The notes beneath the pieces are model-generated. The model made no database searches, was not told the DNA's origin, and was given only the letters and a program-made list of their open reading frames with translations. From Asaia bogorensis (GTDB lineage Bacteria > Pseudomonadota > Alphaproteobacteria > Reyranellales > Reyranellaceae), in assembly GCA_945905835.1 (NCBI GenBank), contig CAMDQJ010000011.1:1-52362 (forward strand): a stretch of DNA of 52,362 bases. The letters run 5' to 3'. Each line of letters begins with the position of its first letter. The stretch's first letter is position 1. Made by a program: the position numbers and the translations under genes. Positions 8,238 through 21,608 of this stretch are shown piece after piece.

Positions 8238-9248
8238 ATGCGGGCGATGATCTGCCGCCAGTGGGGCCAACCGGAAGATTTGCGGCTGGAGGAGGTCGAA
8301 CGGCCGCCGCTCAAGCCCGGCCAGGTGCGCCTGAAGGTCCGCGCCGCCGGGGTGAGCTTCGCCACCACCCTGGTGATCGCCGGCAAGTACCAGCGCCGCC
8401 CGCCTTTTCCTTTTGCGCCGGGCACCGAAGCCTCCGGCACCGTCATCGAGGCCGATCCCGCCTGCAAGCGCCTCAGGGTGGGCGACGAGGTCGTGGCGGT
8501 GCTCGACTGGGGCGGACTGGCCGAGGAGGCGGTGGCGCACGAGGTCAATGTTTTCCCTAAGCCGGCGAATGTCGGGTTCGTCGAGGCGATCCAGCTCGCC
8601 ATCTCCTACCCGACTTCGGCCGGCGCGCTCACCTGGCCGATGGCGCTCGACGTGCAGAAGGGCCAGACGCTGCTGGTCCATGCCGCGGCGGGCGGCGTCG
8701 GCATGGCGGCTGTCGAGATCGGCAAGCTTCTGGGCGCCACGGTCATCGCGACGGCCGGGGGTCCACGCAAGACCGCCTTCGCCAAGGCGCATGGCGCTGA
8801 CCACGTGATCGACTATGCCGCCTCGGACTTCCGCGAGGAGGTGCTGAAGCTGACCGGGGGCCGCGGCGTCGACCGCGTCTACGATCCGGTCGGCGGCGAG
8901 GTGTTCGCGCAATCGCTGCGCTGCATGGCGGTCGAGGGCCGCATCTGCCCCATCGGCTTCGCCGGCGGCAGCATCCCGCAGATCCCGGCCAACATCCTGC
9001 TAATCAAGAACCTCGCCGTGACCGGCTTCAACTACGGCTACTACGTCGGCTGGAGCCCGCACGACGCGCGCTTCGAGGAAGCCGGGCGCACGTTCGCTCT
9101 CGCCAAGCGTATCCGCGGCTGGTGCGAGGCAGGCCTTTGTCGCCCGCATGTCGACCGCATGTTCCGGCTCGACCAGACGGCCGGGGCGATGCGCGCGTTG
9201 CTCGAGCGCAGCGTCACCGGCCGCGTCGCCATCGTCATGGAGTCCTGA
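8238..9248 (+). CDS. NADPH:quinone oxidoreductase family protein (zeta-crystallin-like MDR)
   Basis: This 336-residue medium-chain dehydrogenase/reductase belongs to the zinc-independent quinone oxidoreductase branch. It begins MRAMICRQWGQPEDLRLEEV. It has the GroES-like domain (APGTEASGTVIE) and the Rossmann segment LLVHAAAGGVGMAAVEIGKLLGA near residue 148, followed by HGADHVIDYAASDFREEV. It reduces quinones or enones with NADPH in the cytosol. The ATG at 8238 follows GGGAAAGGACGTTAC. It is divergent from the frameshifted SLOG/SLATT gene (32 bp apart), so the two share a promoter region. It is a stand-alone gene with no obvious pathway partners. Confidence 0.88.
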   Translation: MRAMICRQWGQPEDLRLEEVERPPLKPGQVRLKVRAAGVSFATTLVIAGKYQRRPPFPFAPGTEASGTVIEADPACKRLRVGDEVVAVLDWGGLAEEAVAHEVNVFPKPANVGFVEAIQLAISYPTSAGALTWPMALDVQKGQTLLVHAAAGGVGMAAVEIGKLLGATVIATAGGPRKTAFAKAHGADHVIDYAASDFREEVLKLTGGRGVDRVYDPVGGEVFAQSLRCMAVEGRICPIGFAGGSIPQIPANILLIKNLAVTGFNYGYYVGWSPHDARFEEAGRTFALAKRIRGWCEAGLCRPHVDRMFRLDQTAGAMRALLERSVTGRVAIVMES

Positions 9249-9256
9249 CCCGGCCG

Positions 9257-9366
9257 TCAAAGATAGACGGAGCGGCGGATGTCGTAGGCGAGATTGTGCA
9301 TCTCCACGAGCAGGTCGAGCTCGCTCAGGAAGGGCCACGGCATCAGGTGGAACAGGTGAATTTCAT
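9257..9366 (-). pseudogene. Possible remnant of an LLM flavin oxidoreductase gene start
   Basis: On the minus strand, ATG at 9366 is followed by a frame that after one inserted base would read MKIHLFHLMPWPF, like the first residues of bacterial luciferase-like (LLM) monooxygenases. As written, an apparent single-A deletion after the ATG shifts the frame. The sequence continues as SELDLLVEMHNLAYDIRRS and stops at 9257. The later residues do not match anything I recognise. The identification rests on about a dozen residues and is weak; the region may simply be non-coding. Confidence 0.25.
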
Positions 9367-9420
9367 GGCTGCTGCCCTCTTTTCCCCGGGCTATGGTGGC
9401 GCAGGAGAACCCGACACGCC

Positions 9421-10464
9421 ATGCAAAACCAGTTCATCGATCTCTACAGCGATACCAAGACCAAGCCCTCGCCCGGCATGCGAAAAGCCATGGCCGAGGC
9501 CGAAGTGGGCGACGAACAGAAGTTCGAGGACCCCACCGTCAACCGACTGCGCGAGCGCGCCTGCGAGCTTCTGGGCACCGAGGACGCCGTCTTCCTGCCG
9601 AGCGGCACGATGGCCAACCAGATCGCCATCCGCGTCCATTGCCGGCTGGGCGACGAGGTGATCGCCGACAAGACCGCGCATATCATCAACGCCGAGTCCG
9701 GTGGCACCGCCGCTAATTCGGGCGTCATGATCCGCATGCTCGACGGGCCGAACGGCGTGTTCACCGCCGATCAGGTCAAGGCCGCGATCCGCGATCCCAA
9801 CAGCCGCAACTCGCCGCGCTCGCGGCTGGTCTCGCTCGAGAACACCTCCAACGGCGGTTTCGGCACGGCCTGGCCACTCGCCACCATGCAGGGCGTAGCC
9901 AAGGTCGCGCGCGACGCCGGCCTTTCCTTGCACATGGACGGCGCACGGCTCTGCAATGCTTCGGTCAAGACGGGCGTAAAACCCGCCGACTATGCCAAGT
10001 GCGTGGACTCACTCTGGCTCGACTTCACCAAGGGCCTCGGCGCGCCGGTCGGCGCCATCCTGGCCGGCAAGCGCGACTTCATCCACGAGGCGTGGCGGGT
10101 GAAGCAGATGCTGGGCGGCGCCATGCGCCAGTCCGGCGTCATCGCCGCCGCCGGCCTCTATGCCCTCGACCACAACTGGGACCGCCTAGCCGAGGACCAC
10201 GACAATGCCCAGCACCTCGCCAAGGGCCTGGCCAATATCAAGGGCATCCAGATCGACGCGGAGAAGATGGCGACCAACCTCGTCTTCTTCGAGATCACCA
10301 AGCCCGGCATGTCGTCGGTGAAGTTCGTCGAGGCCTGCAAGCAGCGCAATATCGGTGTCGGCGCCAACACCGCCACCCGCATCCGCGCCGTGACCCATCT
10401 CGACGTCAGTCGGGCCGACATCGACACCGCTCTAAAAGTCATCAGCGACGTGATGGCCGCCTAA
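9421..10464 (+). CDS. Threonine aldolase family protein (PLP-dependent beta-eliminating lyase)
   Basis: The 347-residue protein begins MQNQFIDLYSDTKTKPSPGM, typical of the low-specificity L-threonine aldolase family. It has EVGDEQKFEDPTVNRLRERA and the cofactor-binding FLPSGTMANQIA near residue 60, HMDGARLCNA near 171 and the Schiff-base lysine Lys204 in LDFTKGLGAPVGAI. It cleaves L-threonine or L-allo-threonine to glycine and acetaldehyde. The ATG at 9421 is chosen over earlier in-frame starts because it matches the family N-terminus. The molybdenum hydroxylase subunit gene begins 10 bp after its stop, so the two may share a transcript without an obvious biochemical link. Confidence 0.9.
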   Translation: MQNQFIDLYSDTKTKPSPGMRKAMAEAEVGDEQKFEDPTVNRLRERACELLGTEDAVFLPSGTMANQIAIRVHCRLGDEVIADKTAHIINAESGGTAANSGVMIRMLDGPNGVFTADQVKAAIRDPNSRNSPRSRLVSLENTSNGGFGTAWPLATMQGVAKVARDAGLSLHMDGARLCNASVKTGVKPADYAKCVDSLWLDFTKGLGAPVGAILAGKRDFIHEAWRVKQMLGGAMRQSGVIAAAGLYALDHNWDRLAEDHDNAQHLAKGLANIKGIQIDAEKMATNLVFFEITKPGMSSVKFVEACKQRNIGVGANTATRIRAVTHLDVSRADIDTALKVISDVMAA

Positions 10465-10474
10465 GACGGAACGC

Positions 10475-12757
10475 ATGAACGCTCCTCTCAAGCTCGGGCA
10501 ATCGATCACCCGCCGCGAGGATCAGCGCTTCCTCACCGGCGGCGGCCGCTATGCCGATAGCACCGCGCCCATAGATGCATTGGCTGTGCTGTTCGTGCGC
10601 TCGCCGTATGCACACGCGCTGATCAAGGGCATCGACAAGAGTGCGGCGCTCGCCTCGCCCGGCGTGGTCGCGATCTACACCGCCGAGGACACCGCCGCCG
10701 ACAAGCTCGGCCACCTGCCGGCAATCAGCGAGATCAAGGACGCCGCCGGCAACCGCCACCGCGAGCCGGCGCACTTGCCGATGCCGGTGGGCAAGGCGCG
10801 CCATGTCGGCGACATCGTGGCCATGATCGTGGCCGGCACGCTCGACCAGGCACGCGACGCCGTCGACCTGCTGGCGGTCGACTACGGCGAATTGCCGGCG
10901 GTCGTCACCGTCGAGCAGGCATTGGCGCCGGGTGCAGCGCTGGTGCACGACGACGTACCGGGCAATCTGATGTGCCGCTGGGGCAAGGGCGACGTTGCCG
11001 CCACCGACGCCGCGCTCGCGCGTGCAGCGCATGTCTCGAAGCTTTCGATCCGCTCGCCGCGCCAGATCGTGCACTACCTGGAAACGCGCGCGGCGTGGTC
11101 GGTCTACGACGCCACCAGCGACCTCGTCACCGTCACCTTCTCCTCGCAGGGCGTGCAGATCCCACACCGCCTGATGTGCGAGCGCGTGCTCAATGTCCCG
11201 AAGGACAAACTTCGTCTCATCACGCAGGATGTCGGCGGCGGCTTCGGGCCGAAATATCCGATCTATGCCGAGCCAACGCTCGTCGCCTGGGCGACGCGCA
11301 AGCTCAAGCGCGGCCTGCGCTGGACCTGCGACCGTTCGGAGCTCGCATTGTCGGACAGCCACGCCCGTGATCTCGTCGCCTCGGCCGAGCTGGCGCTCGA
11401 CAAGGACGGCCATTTCCTCGGGCTGCGCGTCGCCGCGCAGGCCAACTACGGCGCCTACCTCTCAATGTTCGCACCGAGCATTCCCACGACCGGCCTCGCC
11501 AAAGTGATCTCCGGCCTCTATCGCATCCCGGCGATCCGGGTCGACTTCGATTGCGCCTTCACCAATACCGTGCCGGTCGACGCTATCCGCGGCGCCGGCA
11601 AGCCGGAGGCACTGTTCCTGCTGGAACGGCTGGTCGATATTGCCGCCCACGAAACCGGCCGTTCGGCAGCCGATCTGCGCCGGCTCAATTTCCTGCAAGC
11701 GGCCGACATGCCCTACGCGGCGGCCAGCGGCTACACCTACGACGCCGCCGATTGTCCACGCCTGTTCGAGACGGCGCTGAAAGTCGCCGATCACGCCGGC
11801 TTCGCTGAACGCCGCGCCGAGAGCGAAGCTAAGGGCTTCCGTCGCGGCATTGGACTTTCCTGCCACTTGCATGGCACCGGCGGCATTGCCGACGAACACG
11901 CGGTGGTCCAGGCGACGGCCGAGAAGCTGATCGCCCATGTCGGCTCGCAAAGCCAGGGCCAGGGTCACGAGACGGTTTTCGCCCAGGTGCTGTCGGCCTC
12001 GCTCGGCATTCCGGTCGAGCGCATCGACGTCCGCCAGGGCGACACCGGCACCATCCCGCATGGCGGCGGCACCGGCGGCTCGTCCTCGACCATCATCAGC
12101 GGCACGACGCTGCGGCGCGCCGCCGACGTGGTGATCAGGCGCGGCCGCGATCTCGCGGCCGAAAAGCTCGAGACGTCGCCGGCCGATATCCAGTATCGCG
12201 ACGGCGCCTTCGAGGTGGTGGGCACCGACCGCCGCATCGGTTTGCTCGAACTGGCCAGCTACAAGCCGTTCGAGGGTGATGCCGTGTTCGCGGACAAGAT
12301 TGATTCCTTCCCGACTGGCGTCATGGTCTGCGAGGTCGAGATCGATCCCGAAACCGGCGCCGTGCGCGTCGATCGTTTCACCGCGGCGTTCGATGCCGGA
12401 ATCGTCGTCAATCCGCTTCTGATCGCCGGCCAGATGCATGGCGGCATCGCGCATGGGCTGGGCAACGCCTTGATGGAACAGGCGGTTTACGACGAGGAAA
12501 CCGGGCAGTTGCTGACCGGGACCCTAATGGACTATGCCCTGCCGCACGCCGACGATTTGCCGAACTTCACAGTCGGAAGCATCGCCACCACCTCGCCCAA
12601 CAATTTCCTGGGCCTCAAGGGCATCGGCGAGTTGCCGACCAACGGCGCGCCGGCGGCGCTCGGCAACGCGGTGATGGACGCGCTCCGCCCGCTCGGCGTG
12701 CACCACATCGACATGCCGATCACGGCAGCCAAGGTGTGGAAGGCATTGCAGCGATGA
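10475..12757 (+). CDS. Molybdopterin-binding subunit, xanthine dehydrogenase/CO-dehydrogenase-like family
   Basis: The 760-residue large subunit of a molybdenum hydroxylase starts KLGQSITRREDQRFLTGGG. It has QDVGGGFGPKYPIYAE near residue 255, a DAIRGAGKPEALFL active-site loop near 369, GQGHETVFAQV near 495 and the catalytic-Glu motif GLKGIGELPTNGAPAAL near 715. The active-site loop is RGAG-type, not the AYRCSFR loop of true form I CO dehydrogenase, so the substrate is probably an N-heterocycle or aldehyde. The FAD (CoxM-like) and 2Fe-2S (CoxS-like) partner genes are absent here and must be supplied from another locus. The start overlaps nothing, and the stop overlaps the next gene by the ATGA tetranucleotide. 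Confidence 0.9.
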   Translation: MNAPLKLGQSITRREDQRFLTGGGRYADSTAPIDALAVLFVRSPYAHALIKGIDKSAALASPGVVAIYTAEDTAADKLGHLPAISEIKDAAGNRHREPAHLPMPVGKARHVGDIVAMIVAGTLDQARDAVDLLAVDYGELPAVVTVEQALAPGAALVHDDVPGNLMCRWGKGDVAATDAALARAAHVSKLSIRSPRQIVHYLETRAAWSVYDATSDLVTVTFSSQGVQIPHRLMCERVLNVPKDKLRLITQDVGGGFGPKYPIYAEPTLVAWATRKLKRGLRWTCDRSELALSDSHARDLVASAELALDKDGHFLGLRVAAQANYGAYLSMFAPSIPTTGLAKVISGLYRIPAIRVDFDCAFTNTVPVDAIRGAGKPEALFLLERLVDIAAHETGRSAADLRRLNFLQAADMPYAAASGYTYDAADCPRLFETALKVADHAGFAERRAESEAKGFRRGIGLSCHLHGTGGIADEHAVVQATAEKLIAHVGSQSQGQGHETVFAQVLSASLGIPVERIDVRQGDTGTIPHGGGTGGSSSTIISGTTLRRAADVVIRRGRDLAAEKLETSPADIQYRDGAFEVVGTDRRIGLLELASYKPFEGDAVFADKIDSFPTGVMVCEVEIDPETGAVRVDRFTAAFDAGIVVNPLLIAGQMHGGIAHGLGNALMEQAVYDEETGQLLTGTLMDYALPHADDLPNFTVGSIATTSPNNFLGLKGIGELPTNGAPAALGNAVMDALRPLGVHHIDMPITAAKVWKALQR

Positions 12758-13041
12758 ACAAGTGGCTCCGCCGTCTCCTGGTCGCGTTCGGCACGCTCGT
12801 CGTGCTGGCCGTCGGCGGCATGCAGCAGGCGCTCGACATGGGCGGCGGCAAGCTCTGGGGCCGCGTCACGGCCGGGGATTTCAACAAGCTCGAGGACCTC
12901 TTCCTTGAAACCAAGCTGATCAAGCAGAAGAGCGCCAATCCCGCCGACTATGTCGTGGGTATCCCGAACTTCTTCGAGAAGGTGAACACCTTCGACCATG
13001 AGGCGGTCATCAAGCAGGCCAAGGAGTGCAAGATTCCTTGA
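12754..13041 (+). CDS. Small membrane-anchored or exported hypothetical protein, 95 aa
   Basis: I do not recognise the family. The ATG at 12754 overlaps the stop of the molybdenum hydroxylase gene (ATGA), which implies translational coupling. The product begins MNKWLRRLLVAFGTLVVLAVGG, a basic n-region followed by one hydrophobic helix, so it is either an inner-membrane anchor or a periplasmic protein with an uncleaved signal. The remaining ~70 residues are polar (DFNKLEDLFLETKLIKQK, NPADYVVGIPNFFEKVNTFD) with one Cys near the C-terminus (AKECKIP). Position suggests a link to the hydroxylase, but nothing in the sequence proves it. Confidence 0.75.
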   Translation: MNKWLRRLLVAFGTLVVLAVGGMQQALDMGGGKLWGRVTAGDFNKLEDLFLETKLIKQKSANPADYVVGIPNFFEKVNTFDHEAVIKQAKECKIP

Positions 13042-13076
13042 TTTACCGCCGCACGGTTACCGGAACGCTCCAGTGT

Positions 13077-13406
13077 TCAGGTACCGCCCAGCCATAGCCG
13101 TGCCGGCGGCCGGAACATCACGCCGTAGCGCTCCTTCAGTTCCGGCGAGGGTGGGCCCGACCACACGGTCTGCGGGATGGGATTCGTGACGCGAAAGTCG
13201 GCGTCCTCGGGATTGGCTTCCAGTTTTTGACAGCCGAACGGCTCAAGCGGCACGAGCCGTTCCGGCCGTCGCCAGGCGCCATCCGGTCCCTCTTCCCACT
13301 GCGGTATCAGATAGGGCTTGAACTGGTAGCTGATGGCATCGCGCAACACCATGCCCTCGCCCTCGACCTCCGCCCACACCTTGAAGATCGTGCTGTACGT
13401 CATCAT
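13077..13406 (-). CDS. Hypothetical protein, 109 aa, coupled to a GNAT gene
   Basis: The start ATG (13404-13406) overlaps the TGA of the upstream GNAT gene, and this overlap decides the start inside a longer frame. The product reads MMTYSTIFKVWAEVEGEGMV near the N-terminus, then QFKPYLIPQWEEGPDGAW and a Pro-rich C-terminus (PPSPELKERYGVMFRPPAR). There are no membrane segments or recognisable motifs. I do not recognise a family. The overlap makes it the third gene of a minus-strand unit with the AroQ-like and GNAT genes. Confidence 0.7.
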   Translation of the reverse strand: MMTYSTIFKVWAEVEGEGMVLRDAISYQFKPYLIPQWEEGPDGAWRRPERLVPLEPFGCQKLEANPEDADFRVTNPIPQTVWSGPPSPELKERYGVMFRPPARLWLGGT

Positions 13407-13849
13407 GACGGTGTCACCAGCGGATAATCGTAGCGGATGAAGCCGGCGAAGCGCGCGACCTTGTCGTAAAGCGCCCGGGCGCGCGCATTGTCCTGCTTGG
13501 TGAGCCAATAGAGGCGCGCGGCGCCGCGCTTCTTCGCCTCGGCCGCCACCGCCTCGATCAGCGCGCGGGCGGCGCCCTGGCCGCGCACCGTCTCGTCGAC
13601 GAACAGGTCGGCGAGGTAGCAGACGTCGTCGACCCAGACGTTGACGTGGAACAGGTAGTGCACGATGCCGACCAGCCTGCCGTCGAGGCGGGCGGCGAGG
13701 CCATGCAGTTCGGCACCTTCCTGCAGCCGGCGCCAGACATGGTCGTAGACTGCATCGGGCTGGGTCCGCTCGTAGAAGGTGTTGTAGCCGACGCTCAGCG
13801 TCTGCCACGTCGCGCGGTCGACATCTCGCAGCGGCGTGATTTCGATCAT
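13403..13849 (-). CDS. GNAT family N-acetyltransferase, 148 aa
   Basis: The protein starts MIEITPLRDVDRATWQTLSVGY and has the acetyl-CoA-binding motif A of GNAT enzymes, LFVDETVRGQGAARALIEAV (V/I-x-x-x-x-R-G-x-G-x-A near residue 88), followed by RLYWLTKQDNARARALYDKV, typical of motif B. The family transfers an acetyl group from acetyl-CoA to an amine on a small molecule or protein; the acceptor is unknown. The start overlaps the end of the AroQ-like gene by 4 bp and the stop overlaps the start of the next small gene, so the three are translationally coupled. Confidence 0.88.
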   Translation of the reverse strand: MIEITPLRDVDRATWQTLSVGYNTFYERTQPDAVYDHVWRRLQEGAELHGLAARLDGRLVGIVHYLFHVNVWVDDVCYLADLFVDETVRGQGAARALIEAVAAEAKKRGAARLYWLTKQDNARARALYDKVARFAGFIRYDYPLVTPS

Positions 13850-14283
13850 GGCGCCGCCTTGCCGAGCCGTACGGTCATGGCTTCGAGCGCCAACAGATAA
13901 GAGGCGACGCCAAAGCCCGCGATCATGCCGATCGCGGCATCGGCGGTGATCGACCGGCGGCCGCGCTTCTCGATGTTGGTCATGTGGATTTCCAGCGCCG
14001 GCACCTCGATGGCCTTGAGGCAGTCGCGCAGGGAGTGGCCGGCGTGCAGGAAGCCGGCGGGATTGAACAGGATGCCGTCGACGCCGGCCTTCACCGCCTT
14101 GTAGATCGCTGAAACCGCCTCGCCCTCGATGTTGGTGTAGAGGATGTCGAGCTTCACCTTCAGCTCGCGGGCGCGCTTGGTCAGGATCGCATCAAGCTCG
14201 CTGGCCGTGGTCGTGCCGTAGAGCTCGGGCTGGCGCTTGCCCAGATGCTCCATGTTGGCACCCTGGATGAGAAGTAGCTGCAT
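13846..14283 (-). CDS. aroQ: Type II 3-dehydroquinate dehydratase-like protein
   Basis: The 145 residues fit the AroQ (type II dehydroquinase) family, which dehydrates 3-dehydroquinate to 3-dehydroshikimate in the shikimate or quinate pathway. Key residues are present: Arg17 and Tyr22 in LGKRQPELYG, Asn74 in FNPAG and His100 in EIHMTNIEKRG. The usual N-terminal NGPNLNLLG is changed to QGANMEHLG, and the later RxxS segment is altered (RGRRSITADAA). It may therefore be a divergent paralogue with altered activity rather than the housekeeping enzyme. It is the first gene of the unit continuing with the GNAT and a 109-residue protein, and lies 16 bp downstream of a Lys-rich hypothetical gene. Confidence 0.8.
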   Translation of the reverse strand: MQLLLIQGANMEHLGKRQPELYGTTTASELDAILTKRARELKVKLDILYTNIEGEAVSAIYKAVKAGVDGILFNPAGFLHAGHSLRDCLKAIEVPALEIHMTNIEKRGRRSITADAAIGMIAGFGVASYLLALEAMTVRLGKAAP

Positions 14284-14299
14284 GCCGCCGGAGTGAACG

Positions 14300-14836
14300 T
14301 CACTGCAGCAGCGAATTCAAGTCGACGCCGGCACCGACCAACCTCTGCCGGGCAGCCTCGAGGACAGGCGGCTCGAAGCTGCCAGGATGGCGCAGCGCAA
14401 TCGCCTCGCCTGTGAGTTCGGGCATGCCGCGATCGAGCAGCATGCGGAAACCCTCCGTGTCGTGGCCGTTCAGCGCCCAGTCGCTCAGTGTCTGCACCAC
14501 GCCGACCTTGCCGACTTTCTGACGCGTGCGCGACAGGCGCGTCGTCTTGCCCCGCTCCTGCGTCAGCGTCTGCTCGAAGGCATTCACTGTCTGCCAGAAA
14601 TCGTGCTCGACCGAACCCGGCTGCTCGCCGGGCACCAGCGCGATCAGCTTGCGGAAAGCCGCTTCGGCGACGATGGCATTGCCGAGCTTGTTGGCATTGA
14701 CGATCAGCGATTTCAGCTTGTCGGCGTCGTCGCACGCGGTGACGTAGGCCAGGATCTTCTTGTCGCCCTTCTTGTTCGGATCGAAGGCGGGTTTCTTGAC
14801 GGGATCGGGCGTGTGCTTCTTCTTGGAGGAGGCCAT
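14300..14836 (-). CDS. Hypothetical protein with Lys-rich N-terminus, 178 aa
   Basis: I do not recognise the family. The N-terminus is strongly basic (MASSKKKHTPDPVKKPAFD, then NKKGDKKIL) and the rest is predicted helical: ACDDADKLKSLIVNANKLGN, FRKLIALVPGEQPGSVEHDF, DWALNGHDTEGFRMLLDRG. The helical-pair pattern is reminiscent of small ankyrin- or TPR-like folds, but no consensus is clear. The basic tail could bind nucleic acid. It lies between gltD (102 bp away) and the aroQ-like gene, all on the minus strand. Confidence 0.72.
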   Translation of the reverse strand: MASSKKKHTPDPVKKPAFDPNKKGDKKILAYVTACDDADKLKSLIVNANKLGNAIVAEAAFRKLIALVPGEQPGSVEHDFWQTVNAFEQTLTQERGKTTRLSRTRQKVGKVGVVQTLSDWALNGHDTEGFRMLLDRGMPELTGEAIALRHPGSFEPPVLEAARQRLVGAGVDLNSLLQ

Positions 14837-14937
14837 GCGAGTCCCTCGACTTTCTTCATGTTGTAATTGTGGGTCGCGAGGCGATCTAACGCACTATAAG
14901 CGCCAATTAAGGTGGAAAGTCACTTCGCCGGACTTAA

Positions 14938-16389
14938 TTACCGGGGCAGCGTTGTGGCGCCCATCAACGTTTCGTCGATCGCCCGGGCACATTGCCGACC
15001 CTCGCGGATCGCCCAAACGACCAGGGACTGACCGCGGCGCATGTCGCCCGCGGCAAACAGCTTGAGCACCGAGGTCTTGTAGTCGACGACATTGGCCAGA
15101 ATGTTGCCGCGCGGGTCGAGCGCGACACCCGCCTGCTCGACCATCCCCGCCTTGCGCGGCCCCAGGAAGCCCATGGCCAGCAGCACCAGATCGGCCTTGA
15201 GCTGGAAGGCGCTGCCGGCAACCTCCTGCATGGCCATGCGTCCGTCGGCGCCCTTTGCCCACTCGATGCGGGCGCATTCCAGCGCCTCGACCTTGCCGTC
15301 CTTGCCAACCGCGCGCTTGGTCAGTACCGCAAAGTCGCGTTCAACGCCTTCCTCGTGCGAGGACGACGTCCTCATCTTTAGGGGCCAGTCGGGCCAGGTC
15401 AGCGCCTTGTCTTCGTGCTCCGGCGGCTGCGGCATGACTTCGAGCTGGGTGACCGAGGCGGCACCCTGGCGGTTGGAGGTGCCGACGCAGTCCGAGCCGG
15501 TGTCGCCGCCGCCGATCACGATGACGTGCTTGCCCTTGGCCGTGAGCGTGCCGCGCGGGGCGGCGCGCGCCTCGTCGTCGCCGGCGACGCGCTTGTTCTG
15601 CTGCACCAGGAAATCCATGGCGTAGTGGATGCCGTTCAAGTCGCGGCCCGGCACTTCGAGGTCACGCGGCCATTCGGCGCCACCGGTCAGTGCCACGGCG
15701 TCGTAGCCTTCGAGCAGCGACTTCACCGAGATGGTCGTGCCGACTTCGACGCCGGTGCGGAACTCCACACCCTCGCCTTCCATCTGGCGCACGCGCCGGT
15801 CGATCAGTTGCTTCTCCATCTTGAAATCGGGAATGCCGTAGCGCAGCAACCCGCCGACACGATCGGCCTTCTCGAACAGCGTCACGATGTGACCCGCCCG
15901 CGCGAGCTGCTGGGCGCAGGCCATGCCGGCCGGGCCGGAGCCGACCACCGCGACGCGCTTGCCGCTCTTCTTCGCCGCCGGAAGGGCGACGATCCAGCCC
16001 TCCTCCCAGCCGCGGTCGACGATCGAGCATTCGATCGATTTGATGGTTACCGGATTGTCGTCGATGTTCAGCGTGCACGAGGCCTCGCACGGCGCGGGGC
16101 AGATGCGGCCGGTGAACTCCGGGAAATTGTTGGTCGAGTGCAGCGTCTCGAGTGCTGCCTGCCAGCGGTCGCGGCGCACCAGCTCGTTCCAGTCGGGGAT
16201 CAGGTTATTGACCGGGCAGCCGTTGTGGCAAAACGGGATGCCGCAATCCATGCAGCGCGCGCCCTGCTTCGACACCTCGGCCGGCGGCAGCGGCAGCACG
16301 AACTCGCGCCACGTCTTGAGACGCGCCTCGACCTTCTCGTAGGGACGGTCCTTGCGCTCGATATCCAGAAAGCCCGACGACAGACCCAT
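14938..16389 (-). CDS. gltD: Glutamate synthase (NADPH) small subunit
   Basis: The 483-residue beta subunit of glutamate synthase begins [19 protein letters not shown]. The N-terminal Cys cluster [19 protein letters not shown] near residue 45 and [12 protein letters not shown] near 97 hold 4Fe-4S clusters. Two Rossmann motifs bind FAD ([17 protein letters not shown] near 147) and NADPH ([15 protein letters not shown] near 289), and the C-terminal [18 protein letters not shown] completes the FAD site. It passes electrons from NADPH to GltB for conversion of glutamine and 2-oxoglutarate to two glutamates. It starts 3 bp after the gltB stop, a gltB-gltD operon. No clear terminator is visible in the 100 bp downstream. 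Confidence 0.97.
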   Translation of the reverse strand: MGLSSGFLDIERKDRPYEKVEARLKTWREFVLPLPPAEVSKQGARCMDCGIPFCHNGCPVNNLIPDWNELVRRDRWQAALETLHSTNNFPEFTGRICPAPCEASCTLNIDDNPVTIKSIECSIVDRGWEEGWIVALPAAKKSGKRVAVVGSGPAGMACAQQLARAGHIVTLFEKADRVGGLLRYGIPDFKMEKQLIDRRVRQMEGEGVEFRTGVEVGTTISVKSLLEGYDAVALTGGAEWPRDLEVPGRDLNGIHYAMDFLVQQNKRVAGDDEARAAPRGTLTAKGKHVIVIGGGDTGSDCVGTSNRQGAASVTQLEVMPQPPEHEDKALTWPDWPLKMRTSSSHEEGVERDFAVLTKRAVGKDGKVEALECARIEWAKGADGRMAMQEVAGSAFQLKADLVLLAMGFLGPRKAGMVEQAGVALDPRGNILANVVDYKTSVLKLFAAGDMRRGQSLVVWAIREGRQCARAIDETLMGATTLPR

Positions 16390-16392
16390 ACG

Positions 16393-21036
<4,644 letters not shown>

Positions 21037-21146
21037 CGCCCAAATGCCCCAAATAGCCAGCCGGACGGGGCCGGCAAAAGCCAGCTCTCCCCCCGGAATA
21101 TAATGCATGTCCGACATTCGCCGGGCCGATGCAAGAGGCGAAGTGG

Positions 21147-21608
21147 CTACTCCACGGGCTTGAAATCCCGGGCGATCCCCATGGTGGTATAGGTCACCGT
21201 GTAATTGTTATCGACGATGCGGGTGAACAGCGCCGCCCGCAATTCCGGCGAGATCCAGATCTCCGCCCGGTTCGACAGCGGCTTGCCGTCGATCGTCCCC
21301 TGGACTGTCCGCGCCACCTTCACCAGCTCGAAGCGGCAGCCCTGGATTTCGGTCGAGACGGTGCCGGAGAAATCGATCTTCATCCGGGCCGCAAGGTAGA
21401 CCTTGCCGTCGGCTTCCTTCTGTTCGGCGGTGAAATCGAGCGGCTGTCGCCGGGCGAGATGGTCGACCGCGGGATCGATCGAATAGGTCCAGGTACGCGC
21501 CCGCAGCGGCTGGGACATGAAGCTCTCGGTGGGCAGCAGCGGCAGAACCGAGCGCACGCGGATATAGCGGCCGGGGCCGGATACCGTATAGGCCACGGTC
21601 TCGCCCAT
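21147..21608 (-). CDS. Hypothetical protein, probably 5'-truncated
   Basis: The frame encodes 153 residues beginning [20 protein letters not shown], then [34 protein letters not shown] and a conserved-looking C-terminus ([16 protein letters not shown]). It reads as the beta-rich C-terminal part of a larger exported protein, because it starts mid-domain without a signal peptide. The putative ATG coincides, to within a base or two, with the point where a truncated plus-strand binding-protein gene begins. This suggests that the true 5' part was lost at a rearrangement breakpoint near 21604. I do not recognise the family. Confidence 0.6.
   Translation of the reverse strand: MGETVAYTVSGPGRYIRVRSVLPLLPTESFMSQPLRARTWTYSIDPAVDHLARRQPLDFTAEQKEADGKVYLAARMKIDFSGTVSTEIQGCRFELVKVARTVQGTIDGKPLSNRAEIWISPELRAALFTRIVDNNYTVTYTTMGIARDFKPVE

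Noticed and set aside
10475-12757. True aerobic CO dehydrogenase large subunit (coxL)
   Set aside because: The AYRCSFR active-site loop of form I enzymes is absent; the loop is RGAG-type and no coxM/coxS genes are nearby.
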